Below, in pieces: positions 18,581 to 28,114 of a stretch of DNA of 64,000 bases. The notes under the pieces were generated by a model, which worked only from the letters and a program-made list of their open reading frames with translations, made no database searches and had not been told where the DNA came from. Location: positions 1 through 64,000 of the forward strand of contig BDTG01000027.1 of the NCBI GenBank assembly GCA_002897695.1, read 5' to 3'. Both the position numbers and the translations under genes were made by a program. Every line of letters starts with the position of its first letter. Within the stretch, counting starts at the first letter, position 1. Source of the stretch: a bacterium BMS3Abin14 (GTDB lineage Bacteria > BMS3Abin14).

Positions 18581-19803
18581 GAGGCTTTCATCCGCCAGAG
18601 CTTCAGCATGCGATCGAGTATCCTGTCGGCAAGTTCTCTCTTGGGAAGGAGCGGCAGCTCCTCTGTGGTCCCGTCTCTTTGAATCAAGGCCGCCCTGTTG
18701 TTGTCGGACTGGAATCCGGAGCCCTCCTCGGTAATGTCGTTGGCCACGATCATATCGAGGGATTTGGCCTCAAGTTTGTCCTTTGCGTTTCCTATCAGGT
18801 TCTCGCTCTCGGCAGCAAATCCCACAAAAAGCCTGTCCCCTTTTTCCTTTGCGATTTCACACAGGATATCAGGATTGGCCTCAAGTTCAACGGTGAGATT
18901 TTTTTTGCCGGACTTCTTGATCTTCTTTCCCGACCGGACCGACGGCCTGTAATCGGCCACCGCCGCAGCCATCAAAAACCATTGGCTCTCGACAATGTGG
19001 ATCCTGGCCGCCGCGAGCATCTCCTCAGCGGTGTCCACATTTACCACCTGAACCCCTGCCGGAGGCGGCAGGCTTGAAGGACCCGAGATGAGAACAACCC
19101 GGGCGCCGCGTTCATGTGCCGCTTCGGCGAGAGCATAGCCCATCTTCCCACTGGACCGGTTGGTCAAAAACCGCACCGGGTCAAGGGGTTCGGCGGTCGG
19201 CCCTGCCGTAACCATGGCACTGATTTCCGAAAGGTCCCCGCCCCGTCCAAAAACAGCCCGGGCAAGCCCGTCGATTATGTTCTCCAAATCGGCCAGACGG
19301 CCAGGGCCTTCCTCGCCACACGCCAGTTCACCATGGCCCGGCGGGATGGACAAAACACCCCTTGAATGAAGAATGGCCATGTTGTCCCGTACGGCCGGAT
19401 GGTTCCACATCCTGGAGTTCATGGCCGGCGCCACCACAACCGGACAATCCACTGTCAGGAGGATGGTGGTCACCAGATCATCTGCCGCTCCGTGAGCAGC
19501 TTTGGCCAGAAAGTTTGCCGTGGCCGGCGCAACAACCATCAGATCCGCGCGCCTCCCCCTCTCGATATGGTCGATTGACCTCTTCTCTGTAAGGGAAAAG
19601 AGATCGACTCCAACAGGATTCCGGGTCAGGGCCTCCATTGTCAGAGGAGTGATGAATCGGGTGGCGTTGCGGGTCATAACCACCGACACCTCAGCGCCAA
19701 TGCGAACGAGCGCCCGCGCTATTTCAACGCTCTTGTAGGCCCCGATCCCTCCGGTTACCGCAAGGAGGACATTCTTTCCCTTAAGATTCGAATGGTCCGC
19801 CAT
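18577..19803 (-). CDS. coaBC: Bifunctional phosphopantothenoylcysteine decarboxylase/phosphopantothenate-cysteine ligase
   Basis: A 408-residue fused CoaBC that makes 4'-phosphopantetheine for CoA. The N-terminal flavin decarboxylase half has AVTGGIGAYKSVEIAR, APATANFLAKAAHG, PAMNSRMWNHPAV and the catalytic Cys in GELACGEEGPGRL. The ligase half has VTAGPTAEPLDPVRF, NRSSGKMGYALAEA, the lysine-rich KIKKSGKKN and VANDI. GGAGAG lies seven bases before the ATG. The product feeds CoaD (5981-6487). It leads the operon that continues into the UDG and tamB. Confidence 0.96.
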   Translation of the reverse strand: MADHSNLKGKNVLLAVTGGIGAYKSVEIARALVRIGAEVSVVMTRNATRFITPLTMEALTRNPVGVDLFSLTEKRSIDHIERGRRADLMVVAPATANFLAKAAHGAADDLVTTILLTVDCPVVVAPAMNSRMWNHPAVRDNMAILHSRGVLSIPPGHGELACGEEGPGRLADLENIIDGLARAVFGRGGDLSEISAMVTAGPTAEPLDPVRFLTNRSSGKMGYALAEAAHERGARVVLISGPSSLPPPAGVQVVNVDTAEEMLAAARIHIVESQWFLMAAAVADYRPSVRSGKKIKKSGKKNLTVELEANPDILCEIAKEKGDRLFVGFAAESENLIGNAKDKLEAKSLDMIVANDITEEGSGFQSDNNRAALIQRDGTTEELPLLPKRELADRILDRMLKLWRMKAS

Positions 19804-19826
19804 CTAATTTCTCTCCTCTTCCCTCT

Positions 19827-19853
19827 GAACTCCCGACTCTGGACTCTGGACTA
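19827..19853. repeat. 7-bp-period tandem repeat (CTCTGGA orientation)
   Basis: GACTCTG units at 19835-19848, with flanking degenerate copies, are the reverse complement of the GTCCAGA unit seen at 463-490. They occupy the short gap between the MBL hydrolase stop (19865) and the coaBC start (19803). Confidence 0.7.
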
Positions 19854-19864
19854 TATCATCCCCT

Positions 19865-20488
19865 TTATCCCTGCAGAAACGGATTATGTCTTCGTTCACG
19901 CCCGACGGTCGTTTCCGGACCGTGCCCTGGATAGACATGAGTATCATCCGGAAGAACGAGAATTCTTTCCTTTATGGACCGGATCAGGGTCGAAAAATCC
20001 GAGCCGGGGAAATCCGTCCTTCCGATGGACCCGGCGAACAGGGCATCTCCCGGGAAGATACCGATTGAGGTCCTGAAGGTGACCCCCCCGGGACTATGTC
20101 CCGGGGTGGAAATCACCTCAATCGTCTCCCCTCCGACCGTTACGGTGTCGCCGTCGTCGAGCAGCCGGTCGGGCCTGGGTGACGGCTTAACTTCAAGTCC
20201 GTACATGCCGGCCTGCTCGGCGGCCTGATCAAGCAGGGCAACGCAGGGCCGGGGAACCATGAGCGGAGCCCCGGTTGCCTCAACAATGTCGGCATTAGCC
20301 CCGACGTGGTCGAAGTGGGCGTGGGTTACGAGTATCGCGATCACATTCCAGGGGCGGCTTTTTATGCGGTCGATGATAAGGGCGCCGTCACCGCCGGGGT
20401 CGATGACCACCGCCTCCCCGGTTTTTTCATCCCCAAGGATAAAACAGTTCGATTGAAGAGGGCCTACCAGGAGATGTTCCAGCTTCAT
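19865..20488 (-). CDS. MBL-fold metallo-hydrolase (glyoxalase II-like)
   Basis: A 207-residue metallo-beta-lactamase-fold hydrolase. The HxHxDH motif is visible as VTHAHFDHVGAN, with further ligands in STPGHSPGG, FPGDALFAGSIGRTDFPG and YPGHGPETTVG. The size and motif order match the short YcbL/GloB-like group that hydrolyses thioesters such as S-D-lactoylglutathione; the true substrate is open. It lies downstream of the dtd remnant on the same strand, with GGGA about eight bases before the ATG. Confidence 0.88.
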   Translation of the reverse strand: MKLEHLLVGPLQSNCFILGDEKTGEAVVIDPGGDGALIIDRIKSRPWNVIAILVTHAHFDHVGANADIVEATGAPLMVPRPCVALLDQAAEQAGMYGLEVKPSPRPDRLLDDGDTVTVGGETIEVISTPGHSPGGVTFRTSIGIFPGDALFAGSIGRTDFPGSDFSTLIRSIKERILVLPDDTHVYPGHGPETTVGRERRHNPFLQG

Positions 20489-20546
20489 TATTCATTCCCT
20501 TCCACGGCAGAGCATCGGAAAACCCCGACAGACTCTGGGATTGAAA

Positions 20547-20714
20547 TCATTTTGATTCAAGCAGGATGGTCACCGGTCCATCATTGGCCAGGGTGACCAG
20601 CATGTCAGCCTGAAAAACACCGGACAGGGTGGGAACGCCCATGCCCACCAACCTGTCGAGAAACAGTTCGTACAGTTCCCTGGCCCATTTGACCCGCTGG
20701 ATCAGCGCCTTCAT
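20547..20714 (-). pseudogene. dtd: D-aminoacyl-tRNA deacylase (dtd) remnant with internal in-frame deletion
   Basis: The minus strand from ATG 20714 to TGA 20547 encodes 55 residues. It starts MKALIQRV, the Dtd N-terminus, then jumps directly to [12 protein letters not shown] and [16 protein letters not shown], the Dtd C-terminus including the Gly-cisPro motif NDGPVT. About 85-90 residues are missing, including the SQFTL active-site motif, so it cannot be a working deacylase as read. The frame is kept and the ATG overlaps the murJ stop (ATGA). It could be a true deletion allele, a retained fragment, or an assembly artefact. The junction lies near 20685-20690. Confidence 0.82.
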
Positions 20715-22291
20715 AGATTTTTAAGCCAGATGAAAAGCTTTCCCTTGATATCCATTGCGCCCTCACACCGGAGAGTTAACGCAGCGACTGAGTATACAAT
20801 AATCCCCATGGCCACACAACCGAGGAGCCCGGCCGCGCGGGCCGGCGTGTGCAGGGAAAGCCAGTCAAAATACCCTGAAGTTGAGGCGACCGCCGAAAAC
20901 ATGATAACGGCTGCCAGCAAGGATTTTGCGGATTCCTTCAGGAGCCCCCCGGTCATCCACGATTTTCCCCTGACAATGGTAAACCTGACGGCGAGGTATC
21001 CAAAATTAAGAAGGGAGGCAAGGGATGTCGCCAGGGCAAGGCCCGCATGCAGCATGGGGCCCATGAGCAGAAGATTCAGCAGAACATTAGCAGCCATTGC
21101 GAGGGAGGCCCCGGCAAAGGGGGTACGGGTGTCTTCCATGGCAAAGAAGGCGCGCCCCATTATCTTTACCCCGATGAAAAACGGGATTCCCACAGAGTAG
21201 AAAAGGAGTGCGGCAGCGGCCCCAAGAACATCCCGACCCACAAAAGCTCCTCTGGCGAAAAGAGTGGCGATAATGGGTTCCCTCAGAGCGATAAGGCCCA
21301 GGGCCGCCGGCAATCCAATGAAAACGGTCAGGGACAGCGAGAATGATACCGTTTCCGAAAAATCGTCGAACCTCCCGCTGGAGAACTGGGCCGACAGGGT
21401 GGGGAGAGCCGCGGTGGCCAGTGCGATGCCGAAAACCCCCAGGGGGAACTGCATCAGGCGATTTCCATACCACAGGTAGGTAATGCTTCCGGGTGGCAGA
21501 AAGGAAGCGACAAGGGTGTCGACCACCATGTTGACCTGATAGACGGCTACGCCCAATGCCGCAGGGCCCATCATTGCGGCAACACGCCTCACTCCCGGAG
21601 ACACTACCTTCAGGCTAAGCAACGGGATTGCGTCTCTGGCCCTTAAAGGGCCTAATTGTATGAGGATCTGCAAGACACCCCCAACCAGCACACCCCAGGC
21701 TATGCCCACGATAGGGTCTGCGAGCCTCGGCGACACCAGCAGGGCAAAGAAAATAATACTGATATTAAGGAGAGCGGGCGCCAGGGCGGGGGTAAGGAAA
21801 TGCCTCCTGGCGTTCAGGATCCCCATCCCCAGGGCGGCGACACAGATGAACATCATGTAGGGAGCCAGCCAACGGGTAAGGAGGACGGTCCTGAGAAAGA
21901 CCTCGCTTCCCGGGTCGAAACCCCAGGCAACCAGGCGAACCACCTGAGGCGCAAAGAGTATCATCCCGGCGGTGAGGGCAGAGAGTATGGCAACGAGCAG
22001 GGTAAAAAGCCCGCTGGAGAATTTTTTCGCTTCCTCAGCCCCACGATTTTCCAGGATATCGGTGTAGACGGGGACGAAAGACGCCGCCAACGCGCCCTCC
22101 CCGAAAAGCTGTCGCATGAGGTTTGGAATCCGGAACGCCACGTAGAACGCATCCGCGGAGGATGCCGCACCGAAGAGGAAGGCCATGACGGCGTCCCTGC
22201 AAAGCCCCAGCACACGGCTGACAAACGTTGCTCCGCCGACGATGCCCGCCGCCCTTACCATGCTGCTTTTCTCGCTCACAGATCCCTTCAT
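20711..22291 (-). CDS. murJ: Lipid II flippase MurJ (MviN family)
   Basis: A multi-pass inner-membrane protein of about 526 residues with roughly 14 hydrophobic segments. It carries the MurJ hallmarks [38 protein letters not shown] and [10 protein letters not shown] at the N-terminus, and ARGAF later. It flips lipid II across the membrane for peptidoglycan synthesis. The frame extends to 22348, but family alignment favours ATG 22291 ([10 protein letters not shown]), although no strong ribosome site precedes either. The dtd remnant is translationally coupled at its 3' end. It is divergent from rpsT. Confidence 0.93.
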   Translation of the reverse strand: MKGSVSEKSSMVRAAGIVGGATFVSRVLGLCRDAVMAFLFGAASSADAFYVAFRIPNLMRQLFGEGALAASFVPVYTDILENRGAEEAKKFSSGLFTLLVAILSALTAGMILFAPQVVRLVAWGFDPGSEVFLRTVLLTRWLAPYMMFICVAALGMGILNARRHFLTPALAPALLNISIIFFALLVSPRLADPIVGIAWGVLVGGVLQILIQLGPLRARDAIPLLSLKVVSPGVRRVAAMMGPAALGVAVYQVNMVVDTLVASFLPPGSITYLWYGNRLMQFPLGVFGIALATAALPTLSAQFSSGRFDDFSETVSFSLSLTVFIGLPAALGLIALREPIIATLFARGAFVGRDVLGAAAALLFYSVGIPFFIGVKIMGRAFFAMEDTRTPFAGASLAMAANVLLNLLLMGPMLHAGLALATSLASLLNFGYLAVRFTIVRGKSWMTGGLLKESAKSLLAAVIMFSAVASTSGYFDWLSLHTPARAAGLLGCVAMGIIVYSVAALTLRCEGAMDIKGKLFIWLKNL

Positions 22292-22337
22292 TTCATCATG
22301 TCTGTTTATCTGTTTGTTCCCTCTCAGGAAAAACCAT

Positions 22338-22367
22338 TTGACAAGCATCGCGGAATCAGGTTAATAG
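22338..22367 (+). promoter_or_regulatory. Candidate promoter for rpsT
   Basis: A perfect TTGACA at 22338-22343 is followed after 17-18 bases by a weak TTAATA/TAATAG at 22361-22367. It points toward rpsT, leaving a leader of about 55 bases. The -10 element is poor, so this is tentative. Confidence 0.35.
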
Positions 22368-22429
22368 CTTTCCTTTACCTATCCGCACTTCAAGCCATCG
22401 ATTTTAATGCCACCTCAGGAGGAGCACAA

Positions 22430-22702
22430 TTGGCAACACACAAGTCGGCGATCAAGAGACACAAGCAGAGTCTTAAAAGGCGGCTCAGCAACCAGATGAG
22501 GCGCACCCGGATCAAGACCCTTACGAAAGAGTTAATCATTGCCGTGGATGCAGGAGACAGGGCAACAGCTGAAAAGACCCTTAAAGAGGCTGTGCCGGTC
22601 ATCCAGAAAGCGGCCTCAGCGGGAACCATCCACAGAAATTCCGCCGGCAGGAAGGTCTCCCGCCTGACGCGCAAGTTCAATTCTCTCCCATCAGGCCAGT
22701 AA
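22430..22702 (+). CDS. rpsT: 30S ribosomal protein S20
   Basis: A 90-residue basic protein beginning (M)ATHKSAIKRHKQSLKRR, the S20 signature, and ending near NSAGRKVSRLTRKFNS. S20 binds 16S rRNA in the 30S subunit. The start is TTG at 22430, fixed by AGGAGG seven bases upstream; a UUG start is also used by E. coli rpsT, where it is tied to autogenous control. It is the only plus-strand gene between 11040 and 55525. Its last 12 bases overlap the 3' end of the convergent holA, so there is no room for a separate terminator. Confidence 0.96.
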   Translation: MATHKSAIKRHKQSLKRRLSNQMRRTRIKTLTKELIIAVDAGDRATAEKTLKEAVPVIQKAASAGTIHRNSAGRKVSRLTRKFNSLPSGQ

Positions 22703-23665
22703 ATCCAACAGCAGTTTATCCATAAGCACCCTGTCCGGGAGGCTGCCGGTTTTTAAATTCCGGTCGCAGACCGACAGGCTTTTCAGGTCCTCCTCCAGAT
22801 CCCTCTCCTTTGCCCTCCTCAACTGGCGGACAAACTTTTCCTGGAGATTCGGGTAACGGATTCCAACCTTTACGGCCGCCTGAGCGGGCCGCAGGCCGGT
22901 TCCCACCAGTTCCTTCCCCACCATCAATTTTCGATAGTGCGCGGCGGTCATGTACACCAGAAAGCCCGGTGGGGCGCCTGATTCAAGAAGCCTTTTCAAA
23001 CAGACAACCGCCTGGGATTTCTTCCCCTCTCCCAATGCATCCAGAAAGGAAAAGACCGTTTCCACGCCTCCGGGAAGGGATGCGTTCAGGTCATCCCTGG
23101 TAATCGTATCCCGGTCCCCCGCAAACAGGGAAACCTTCTCCACCTCCATCGCAAGAGTCCCCAGGGCCGTTCCGGAGATCTCAACCAGCATCCCTGCCAG
23201 TTCAGGACTTATCTCCTTGCCGGCCGACCGAAACCGCTTTACCACCCATCCGGCAAGAGCTTTTCCGTATGGCCTTCTCAATTCGGAAACTTCCATCAGC
23301 CCTGAGAGGGATCGATAGACAGCGCTTTTTTTGTCCATCTCGCTGGAGGTCAGGAGCAGAAAGGACAACGGGTTAGGATCTTTAATGTATTCCAGAAGCT
23401 TTTTCCAGTCGGAAAATTCCTGGATCTCGCGAATCACGAGAAGACGCCTGTCGGCCAAAAACGGCATGGTCTGTAGAAATTCCAGAACAGGACCTAACTG
23501 TGCGTCCCATCCATAGACTGAAAGATAATTAAGGTCGATTGCCTCCCGTGGGATCAAGCGCTCTTTGAGTTTCTCGGCCGCTTCATTTACCAGCAGCCTT
23601 TCGGCGGAGATGAGAAGGCGTGAAACATCTGCTTCTCCCTTGCGGCTGTCTGCCGGTGCCGTCAC
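22691..23665 (-). CDS. holA: DNA polymerase III subunit delta
   Basis: A 324-residue clamp-loader delta subunit. It fits the HolA layout: an N-terminal domain with LLISAERLLVNEAAEKLK, a central AAA+-like domain lacking Walker motifs, and a C-terminal helical collar with VVCLKRLLESGAPPGFLVYMTAAHYR. Delta opens the beta clamp. It starts with GTG overlapping the lptE stop (GTGA) and ends in a 12-base tail-to-tail overlap with rpsT. The leuS-lptE-holA order is common in proteobacteria. Confidence 0.93.
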   Translation of the reverse strand: MTAPADSRKGEADVSRLLISAERLLVNEAAEKLKERLIPREAIDLNYLSVYGWDAQLGPVLEFLQTMPFLADRRLLVIREIQEFSDWKKLLEYIKDPNPLSFLLLTSSEMDKKSAVYRSLSGLMEVSELRRPYGKALAGWVVKRFRSAGKEISPELAGMLVEISGTALGTLAMEVEKVSLFAGDRDTITRDDLNASLPGGVETVFSFLDALGEGKKSQAVVCLKRLLESGAPPGFLVYMTAAHYRKLMVGKELVGTGLRPAQAAVKVGIRYPNLQEKFVRQLRRAKERDLEEDLKSLSVCDRNLKTGSLPDRVLMDKLLLDLLA

Positions 23666-24138
23666 GGCCGGTCCTCGAGACCGTCGGACAAAGCCCTTGC
23701 GGCATCATTTGAAAGGAGTTTGACGGCAGCACGTCTGCTCCAGTCAAGGGTGTGGATGTCGGCTGACCATGGGTAGGACCTCGTCACCCTTTTCGCCCCC
23801 TTAAACAGGAGTTTTCCGTCCTTCCCGACAACTTTCCACGAAAACCCAAGCGTGAGTTTCTCGCGTACGGGGTCCCCGCCGGCCGAAACGGTCTGTGCCC
23901 TTTCGGAAAATTCGGTGATCACGATGGAAACCTTTACAGGGGCATCGGTTCGACGCAGCCCGGTCACCTCCGCCAGAGAATCCTCCATCGCCCGGTACAG
24001 GAGCGGCTCATCGGTGGAATTCCTCAAGATGTCCAGGGAAAAATCCCGTCCAATGTAGGGTCGAACAGGGCTGTAGCCGCATCCGGTGAAAAGGGCAAAA
24101 ATCAGCACGGCTACCCCCCACGGAGAAAGCGCTCTCAT
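23662..24138 (-). CDS. lptE: LPS-assembly lipoprotein LptE
   Basis: A 158-residue lipoprotein. The N-terminus ends in a lipobox (LFTGC, Cys at about residue 20) followed by GYSPV. The mature part with [15 protein letters not shown] and [22 protein letters not shown] (read in two blocks) fits LptE, the plug of the LptD outer-membrane LPS translocon. Identification leans on gene order between leuS and holA as well as on the fold pattern, because LptE is poorly conserved. It overlaps leuS and holA by four bases each. Confidence 0.85.
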   Translation of the reverse strand: MRALSPWGVAVLIFALFTGCGYSPVRPYIGRDFSLDILRNSTDEPLLYRAMEDSLAEVTGLRRTDAPVKVSIVITEFSERAQTVSAGGDPVREKLTLGFSWKVVGKDGKLLFKGAKRVTRSYPWSADIHTLDWSRRAAVKLLSNDAARALSDGLEDRP

Positions 24139-26618
24139 CTAACCACCAGGGAAACAAGCTTTCCAGGAACGACTACCTTCTTTATCAGCTTCTTTTCTGC
24201 AATGAGTTCTCTGACCCTGGGGATAGCCAGGGCAATACTCCCGAGTTCATCCCGACTTGAATCGGGGGGTGCATCGAATCGGGCCCTGACCTTACCGTTG
24301 ATCTGCACCACGATCTGGACGGATTGGCTCAGGGTCAACTCTGGATCGTACTCCGGCCATGACTGCTGGAAAACGCTGTATGGCTGTCCGGCCACTTCCC
24401 AGAGTTCCTCGGCAAGGTGGGGCGCAAAAGGAGCTATCAGAAGGATCAGGGCTCTTAATGCGTTTAACACTGTCCATCGGCCCCCGGATGACAACGTTCC
24501 ACCTCCGGCCAAGACACGGTGGAGTTCATTGACCAACTCCATGATCGCGCTGATGGCGGTATTGAACTGAAATCGCTTTTCGATATCCTCGGTGACCTTC
24601 CTGATTGCCCTGTGGGTGGCGATCAGAAGGGAACGCATCTCATCATCTGCCGAATCAGGCGCTGGGGCCTGGCTGAGGAAAAACTCCCGGTGGTCCGCGA
24701 TCATCCGATAAACACGATTCAAAAAGCGGAAGGCCCCCTCCACACCCTGATCGTTCCATTCCAGCTCCTTCTCCGGAGGGGAAGCGAAGAGTATAAAAAG
24801 ACGAGCGGTATCGGCGCTGAACCTGTCAATAATCTCTCCGGGGTCCACCGTATTGCCCAATGACTTGGACATCTTGGCCCCGTCCTTGATAACCATTCCC
24901 TGAGTCAACAGCCGTGCAAACGGTTCCGATATACCGGTGAGGCCAAGATCCCTCAGACCTTTGGTGAAGAACCGCGCGTACAGGAGGTGCAGGATCGCGT
25001 GTTCAATTCCGCCTATATACTGATCAACCGGCATCCAGTAGGCAGCCTTCCCGGGATTGAAAGGGGCACGGTCGTAGGATGGATCGGTAAAACGAAAAAA
25101 GTAGTGGGACGAATCGATGAATGTGTCCATGGTGTCCGTCTCCCGGCGTGCCGGAGCGGAACATCGAGGACAGGTTGTATTGACAAAGGAGGAGGAAGTC
25201 TCAAGCGGGTTCCCCTCGCCGGTGAATTTCACATCATCCGGCAGAAGGACCGGAAGATCCTCAAATGGAACGGGGACGATCCCGCAGCTATCGCAATACA
25301 CAACGGGGATAGGTGTTCCCCAGTACCTCTGTCTGGAAATCAACCAATCCCTGATCCGGTAGCTGACTGCGGGCCGGCCCCACCCGTTTTCTTTCAGATA
25401 CGCTATGAAATCCTTCATGGATTCACGATTGTCGCGGCCGTTGAAGGGACCGGAATTTACCATAGGGCCGTTTCCGGTATAAGCGCAAGCCATGGTGGGG
25501 CCGTCCAGCGCTCTCCCCTCATCCTGAATGACGACCTTTACAGGGAGACCATATTTTCCTGCGAACTCAAAGTCGCGCTGGTCATGGGCCGGGACCCCCA
25601 TCACGGCGCCGGTTCCGTAGGCCATGACCACGTAATCCGCCACAAAGACGGGGAATTCTTCCCCTGTCACCGGATTGACGAAACGACGGCCGGTGTCGAC
25701 GCCCTCCTTGTCCCTTGTCTCATCGATTCGGTCTGCCGCTGACTCTTTTTTTACCCTTTCGCAAAAGTTGAGGACTTCCCTCTCACGGGTGGTCCCTTTT
25801 ACCAGTTCAGCGACCAATGGATGTTCTGCCGCGAGAACCATGTAGGTAATTCCAAATACCGTATCGGGCCTGGTGGTAAAGGTGGAGAGGACCATATCGG
25901 ACCCGACAACGTGAAAATCAATTTCGGCCCCTTCACTCCGGCCGATCCAGTTTGCCTGCATGGTCTTGACCCTGTCAGGCCAGTCCTCCAGCGAATCCAG
26001 ATCGTTAAGGAGTTCCTCGGCATATTCTGTCGTTTTGTAGAACCATTGCTCAAGATCCCTGCTTACCACCAGTGTGCCGCACCGCCAGCAGCAATCGTTT
26101 TCCACCTGTTCATTGGCAAGGACAGTCCCGCAGGAAGGGCACCAGTTGATCGGAGCGCCTTTTCTGTAGGCCAGTCCCCGTTCCAGAAACTTGAGAAAGA
26201 TCCACTGGTTCCAGCGATAATACTCCGGCTCGCATGTGGTCAGGGTCCTGTCCCAATCGTATGACAGTCCCAACTGCCGCTGTTGGTCCTTCATCTCCCG
26301 GATGGAATCCCTCGTCCACTTGCCGGGATTCACCTGGTTCATGATGGCAGCGTTCTCGGCGGGCATTCCGAAGGCGTCATAGCCCATGGGATAGAGGACG
26401 TTGAACCCTCGCATGCGGAGAAACCGGGCATAGGTATCCCCGATGCTGTAGTTGCGAACATGGCCCATGTGCAGCTTGCCGGAGGGATATGGGAACATCT
26501 CGAGGCAATAGAATTTCCTCTTCCCGGGGTCCTCCTTTGCCTTGAATATCCCCGTCTCCTCCCAGCGTTTCTGCCATTTGGGTTCAGTTTCCCGGGGATT
26601 GTACCTGAAATCCGGCAT
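24135..26618 (-). CDS. leuS: Leucyl-tRNA synthetase
   Basis: A full-length 827-residue class I synthetase. It has the HIGH motif in [15 protein letters not shown], a zinc-type CPSCG/CWRCG insertion, the CP1 editing domain with [16 protein letters not shown] and its Asp in [15 protein letters not shown], a second CDSCG/CPRCS cluster, and the KMSKS loop [14 protein letters not shown]. It ends with the anticodon-binding domain and C-terminal domain. GGAGG lies seven bases before the ATG. It leads the leuS-lptE-holA operon. Confidence 0.97.
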   Translation of the reverse strand: MPDFRYNPRETEPKWQKRWEETGIFKAKEDPGKRKFYCLEMFPYPSGKLHMGHVRNYSIGDTYARFLRMRGFNVLYPMGYDAFGMPAENAAIMNQVNPGKWTRDSIREMKDQQRQLGLSYDWDRTLTTCEPEYYRWNQWIFLKFLERGLAYRKGAPINWCPSCGTVLANEQVENDCCWRCGTLVVSRDLEQWFYKTTEYAEELLNDLDSLEDWPDRVKTMQANWIGRSEGAEIDFHVVGSDMVLSTFTTRPDTVFGITYMVLAAEHPLVAELVKGTTREREVLNFCERVKKESAADRIDETRDKEGVDTGRRFVNPVTGEEFPVFVADYVVMAYGTGAVMGVPAHDQRDFEFAGKYGLPVKVVIQDEGRALDGPTMACAYTGNGPMVNSGPFNGRDNRESMKDFIAYLKENGWGRPAVSYRIRDWLISRQRYWGTPIPVVYCDSCGIVPVPFEDLPVLLPDDVKFTGEGNPLETSSSFVNTTCPRCSAPARRETDTMDTFIDSSHYFFRFTDPSYDRAPFNPGKAAYWMPVDQYIGGIEHAILHLLYARFFTKGLRDLGLTGISEPFARLLTQGMVIKDGAKMSKSLGNTVDPGEIIDRFSADTARLFILFASPPEKELEWNDQGVEGAFRFLNRVYRMIADHREFFLSQAPAPDSADDEMRSLLIATHRAIRKVTEDIEKRFQFNTAISAIMELVNELHRVLAGGGTLSSGGRWTVLNALRALILLIAPFAPHLAEELWEVAGQPYSVFQQSWPEYDPELTLSQSVQIVVQINGKVRARFDAPPDSSRDELGSIALAIPRVRELIAEKKLIKKVVVPGKLVSLVVR

Positions 26619-26653
26619 AGCTCGACCTCCGTCCCTTCATCTCAATATACAGA

Positions 26654-26728
26654 ATGGACTTTTTACGACACTGTCAAGGTTGATGACATCTTAAAAAGCC
26701 ATCAATGGATTTTTTACAACCCTATCAT
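26654..26728. repeat. Dispersed ATGGACTTTTTACGA repeat, two tandem copies
   Basis: Copy one (26654-26677) reads ATGGACTTTTTACGACACTG followed by TCAA. Copy two (about 26701-26728) is a degenerate ATCAATGGATTTTTTACAA with CCTATCATATG. The second overlaps the stop codon of the receiver gene at 26725. The gap 26619-26724 holds nothing else. Confidence 0.75.
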
Positions 26729-27099
26729 ATGTCCAGAAGTTTTTTGACGGTTGCCAGAAGACCGGCAGACTGGATGGGTTTGGTAATATAGGCGTTCGCC
26801 CCCAGGGCCATGGCTTTATCTCTATCCTCTTTGGCGCCTTCCGTTGTAATGATGATGATGGGGATATCCTTGTAGCTGTCGTTGCCCCTGACCATGGTGA
26901 CAAGCTTCAACCCATCCATTATGGGCATGTTGATATCGGTCAGGATCAGGTCGACCTGATTGGATGAAAGCTTTTTCAGGCCGTCCAGACCATCGTTTGC
27001 CTCGATGACTTCCACGCGGGGTATGCGTTTCATGGAAAAGCGGATGAGCTGCCGCATCGTGGGGGAATCTTCGATTATCAGGAATTTCAGCGCTGCCAT
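26725..27099 (-). CDS. CheY-like single-domain response regulator
   Basis: A 124-residue stand-alone receiver. It has the acidic pair in IIEDSPTMR, the phosphoacceptor Asp in LILTDINMPIMDG, the Thr in IIITTEGAKEDR and the Lys in YITKPI. Such proteins carry phosphate from CheA to a motor or other target. GGAG lies seven bases before the ATG. The gene is bracketed by inverted copies of the ATGGACTTTTTACGA repeat (26654-26728 and 27125-27150) and is the last gene of the chemosensory cluster. It is similar to the CheY at 36719. Confidence 0.93.
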   Translation of the reverse strand: MAALKFLIIEDSPTMRQLIRFSMKRIPRVEVIEANDGLDGLKKLSSNQVDLILTDINMPIMDGLKLVTMVRGNDSYKDIPIIIITTEGAKEDRDKAMALGANAYITKPIQSAGLLATVKKLLDI

Positions 27100-27124
27100 G
27101 TCTCTTCTCCAGACTATCCGCAGG

Positions 27125-27150
27125 ATCGTAAAAAGTCCATTGACAGTGGA
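27125..27150. repeat. Dispersed ATGGACTTTTTACGA repeat, inverted copy
   Basis: ATCGTAAAAAGTCCATTGAC with AGTGGA is the reverse complement of the repeat at 26654. It fills most of the 51-base gap between the GAF gene stop and the receiver start. Confidence 0.75.
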
Positions 27151-27987
27151 TCACTGGCTAAGCAGATTAAGGAACCCCTTGTATGTCGTCAGTTTTCTTC
27201 TGGACTCCGAATACAGCCTTGAGCTGAAGACCGCAGTTGCCGCATGCCCCGCAAGAAGGGTGAAAAGCTCGAAATCAACAGGTACGAACTCCTCCTTTTG
27301 CTGCAGAAGTTTGTATATATTGATGATGCCTATGAGCTCGTCCTTGATCATCAGCGGTATGCATACCAGCGGGTTTTCAAGCAGCTCCGCCGGCGTTGAA
27401 GGAGGATTCTTGTTAAGGTAGCTCTCCTGCGACTGGGCGGCGGCTCCTATCACCCCTTCGCCCATGGTTATCGGGGACATCCCCTCCAGATCCTGCCCTT
27501 CGGCAGCGGCAGGGACCAGGAGTTCCCTTTTCTCATCCAGCAGAAAGATGGCGAATTCCTCAGCCCCGACGAGGTTGATGATGATTTCCAGGATGATCTG
27601 GAGAACTTCCTCGTAATTGAGGGTGGAGTGAAGCTGGAAGCTCGCCACGTATAGATTGGCGAGGTTGTTGTTCTGTTCCTCTACATCAATGTAACGCTGG
27701 GCGAAACCGACGTTCTCCTCCTCGACCTCATTGAGCTTTTCCTCGAGTTCGCTCAGTTTCAACTCATAAAGGGCAACCTTTCTGGCTAATTCCTCATATT
27801 TATCGCCGCCCAGCTTTGGGACGGGTGCGTCATACCTGCTTTTAAGCGCCTCCTCGAGTTTGACGACACGAAAGCGAAGCTGTTCATTATCCTTCAGAAG
27901 ATCCCGGGTAAATTCCTGCCCCTTACGGAAGATCTCCAGAAACTCCTCACCCTTATCAAAAAGACTTGAAATCTTATCGTCCTTCAT
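27151..27987 (-). CDS. Coiled-coil GAF domain protein
   Basis: A protein of about 278 residues. The first 100 residues are highly charged helix with heptad character (LFDKGEEFLEIFRKGQEF, then LSELEEKLNEVEEEN), predicting a coiled coil. Residues about 115-265 form a GAF domain (NYEEVLQIILEIIINLVGA, FAIFLLDEKRELLVPAAAEG, GEGVIGAAAQSQESYL, CIPLMIKDELIGIINIYK). There is no kinase or output domain, so it may sense a ligand for the adjacent Che proteins. The frame opens at 28059, but ATG 27987 has AAAGGA nine bases upstream. Confidence 0.85.
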   Translation of the reverse strand: MKDDKISSLFDKGEEFLEIFRKGQEFTRDLLKDNEQLRFRVVKLEEALKSRYDAPVPKLGGDKYEELARKVALYELKLSELEEKLNEVEEENVGFAQRYIDVEEQNNNLANLYVASFQLHSTLNYEEVLQIILEIIINLVGAEEFAIFLLDEKRELLVPAAAEGQDLEGMSPITMGEGVIGAAAQSQESYLNKNPPSTPAELLENPLVCIPLMIKDELIGIINIYKLLQQKEEFVPVDFELFTLLAGHAATAVFSSRLYSESRRKLTTYKGFLNLLSQ

Positions 27988-28114
27988 CTCACCCGTTCCT
28001 TTCCAAATTCGACCCGACCGGCATGCTGGGACAGAGCACAACTTTCCCGGGGCTGCCAATGCTGAGGAAACTGTTCCGGAGAATTTTCCATACGTTCAAG
28101 TTTCTAACATCGCT

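Noticed and set aside
21656-22429. Long plus-strand frame (about 258 codons) leading into rpsT, antisense to murJ
   Set aside because: Its sequence is Gly/Pro/Arg-rich shadow coding opposite a well-supported murJ; only the last 90 codons are a real gene, with its own ribosome site at 22430.
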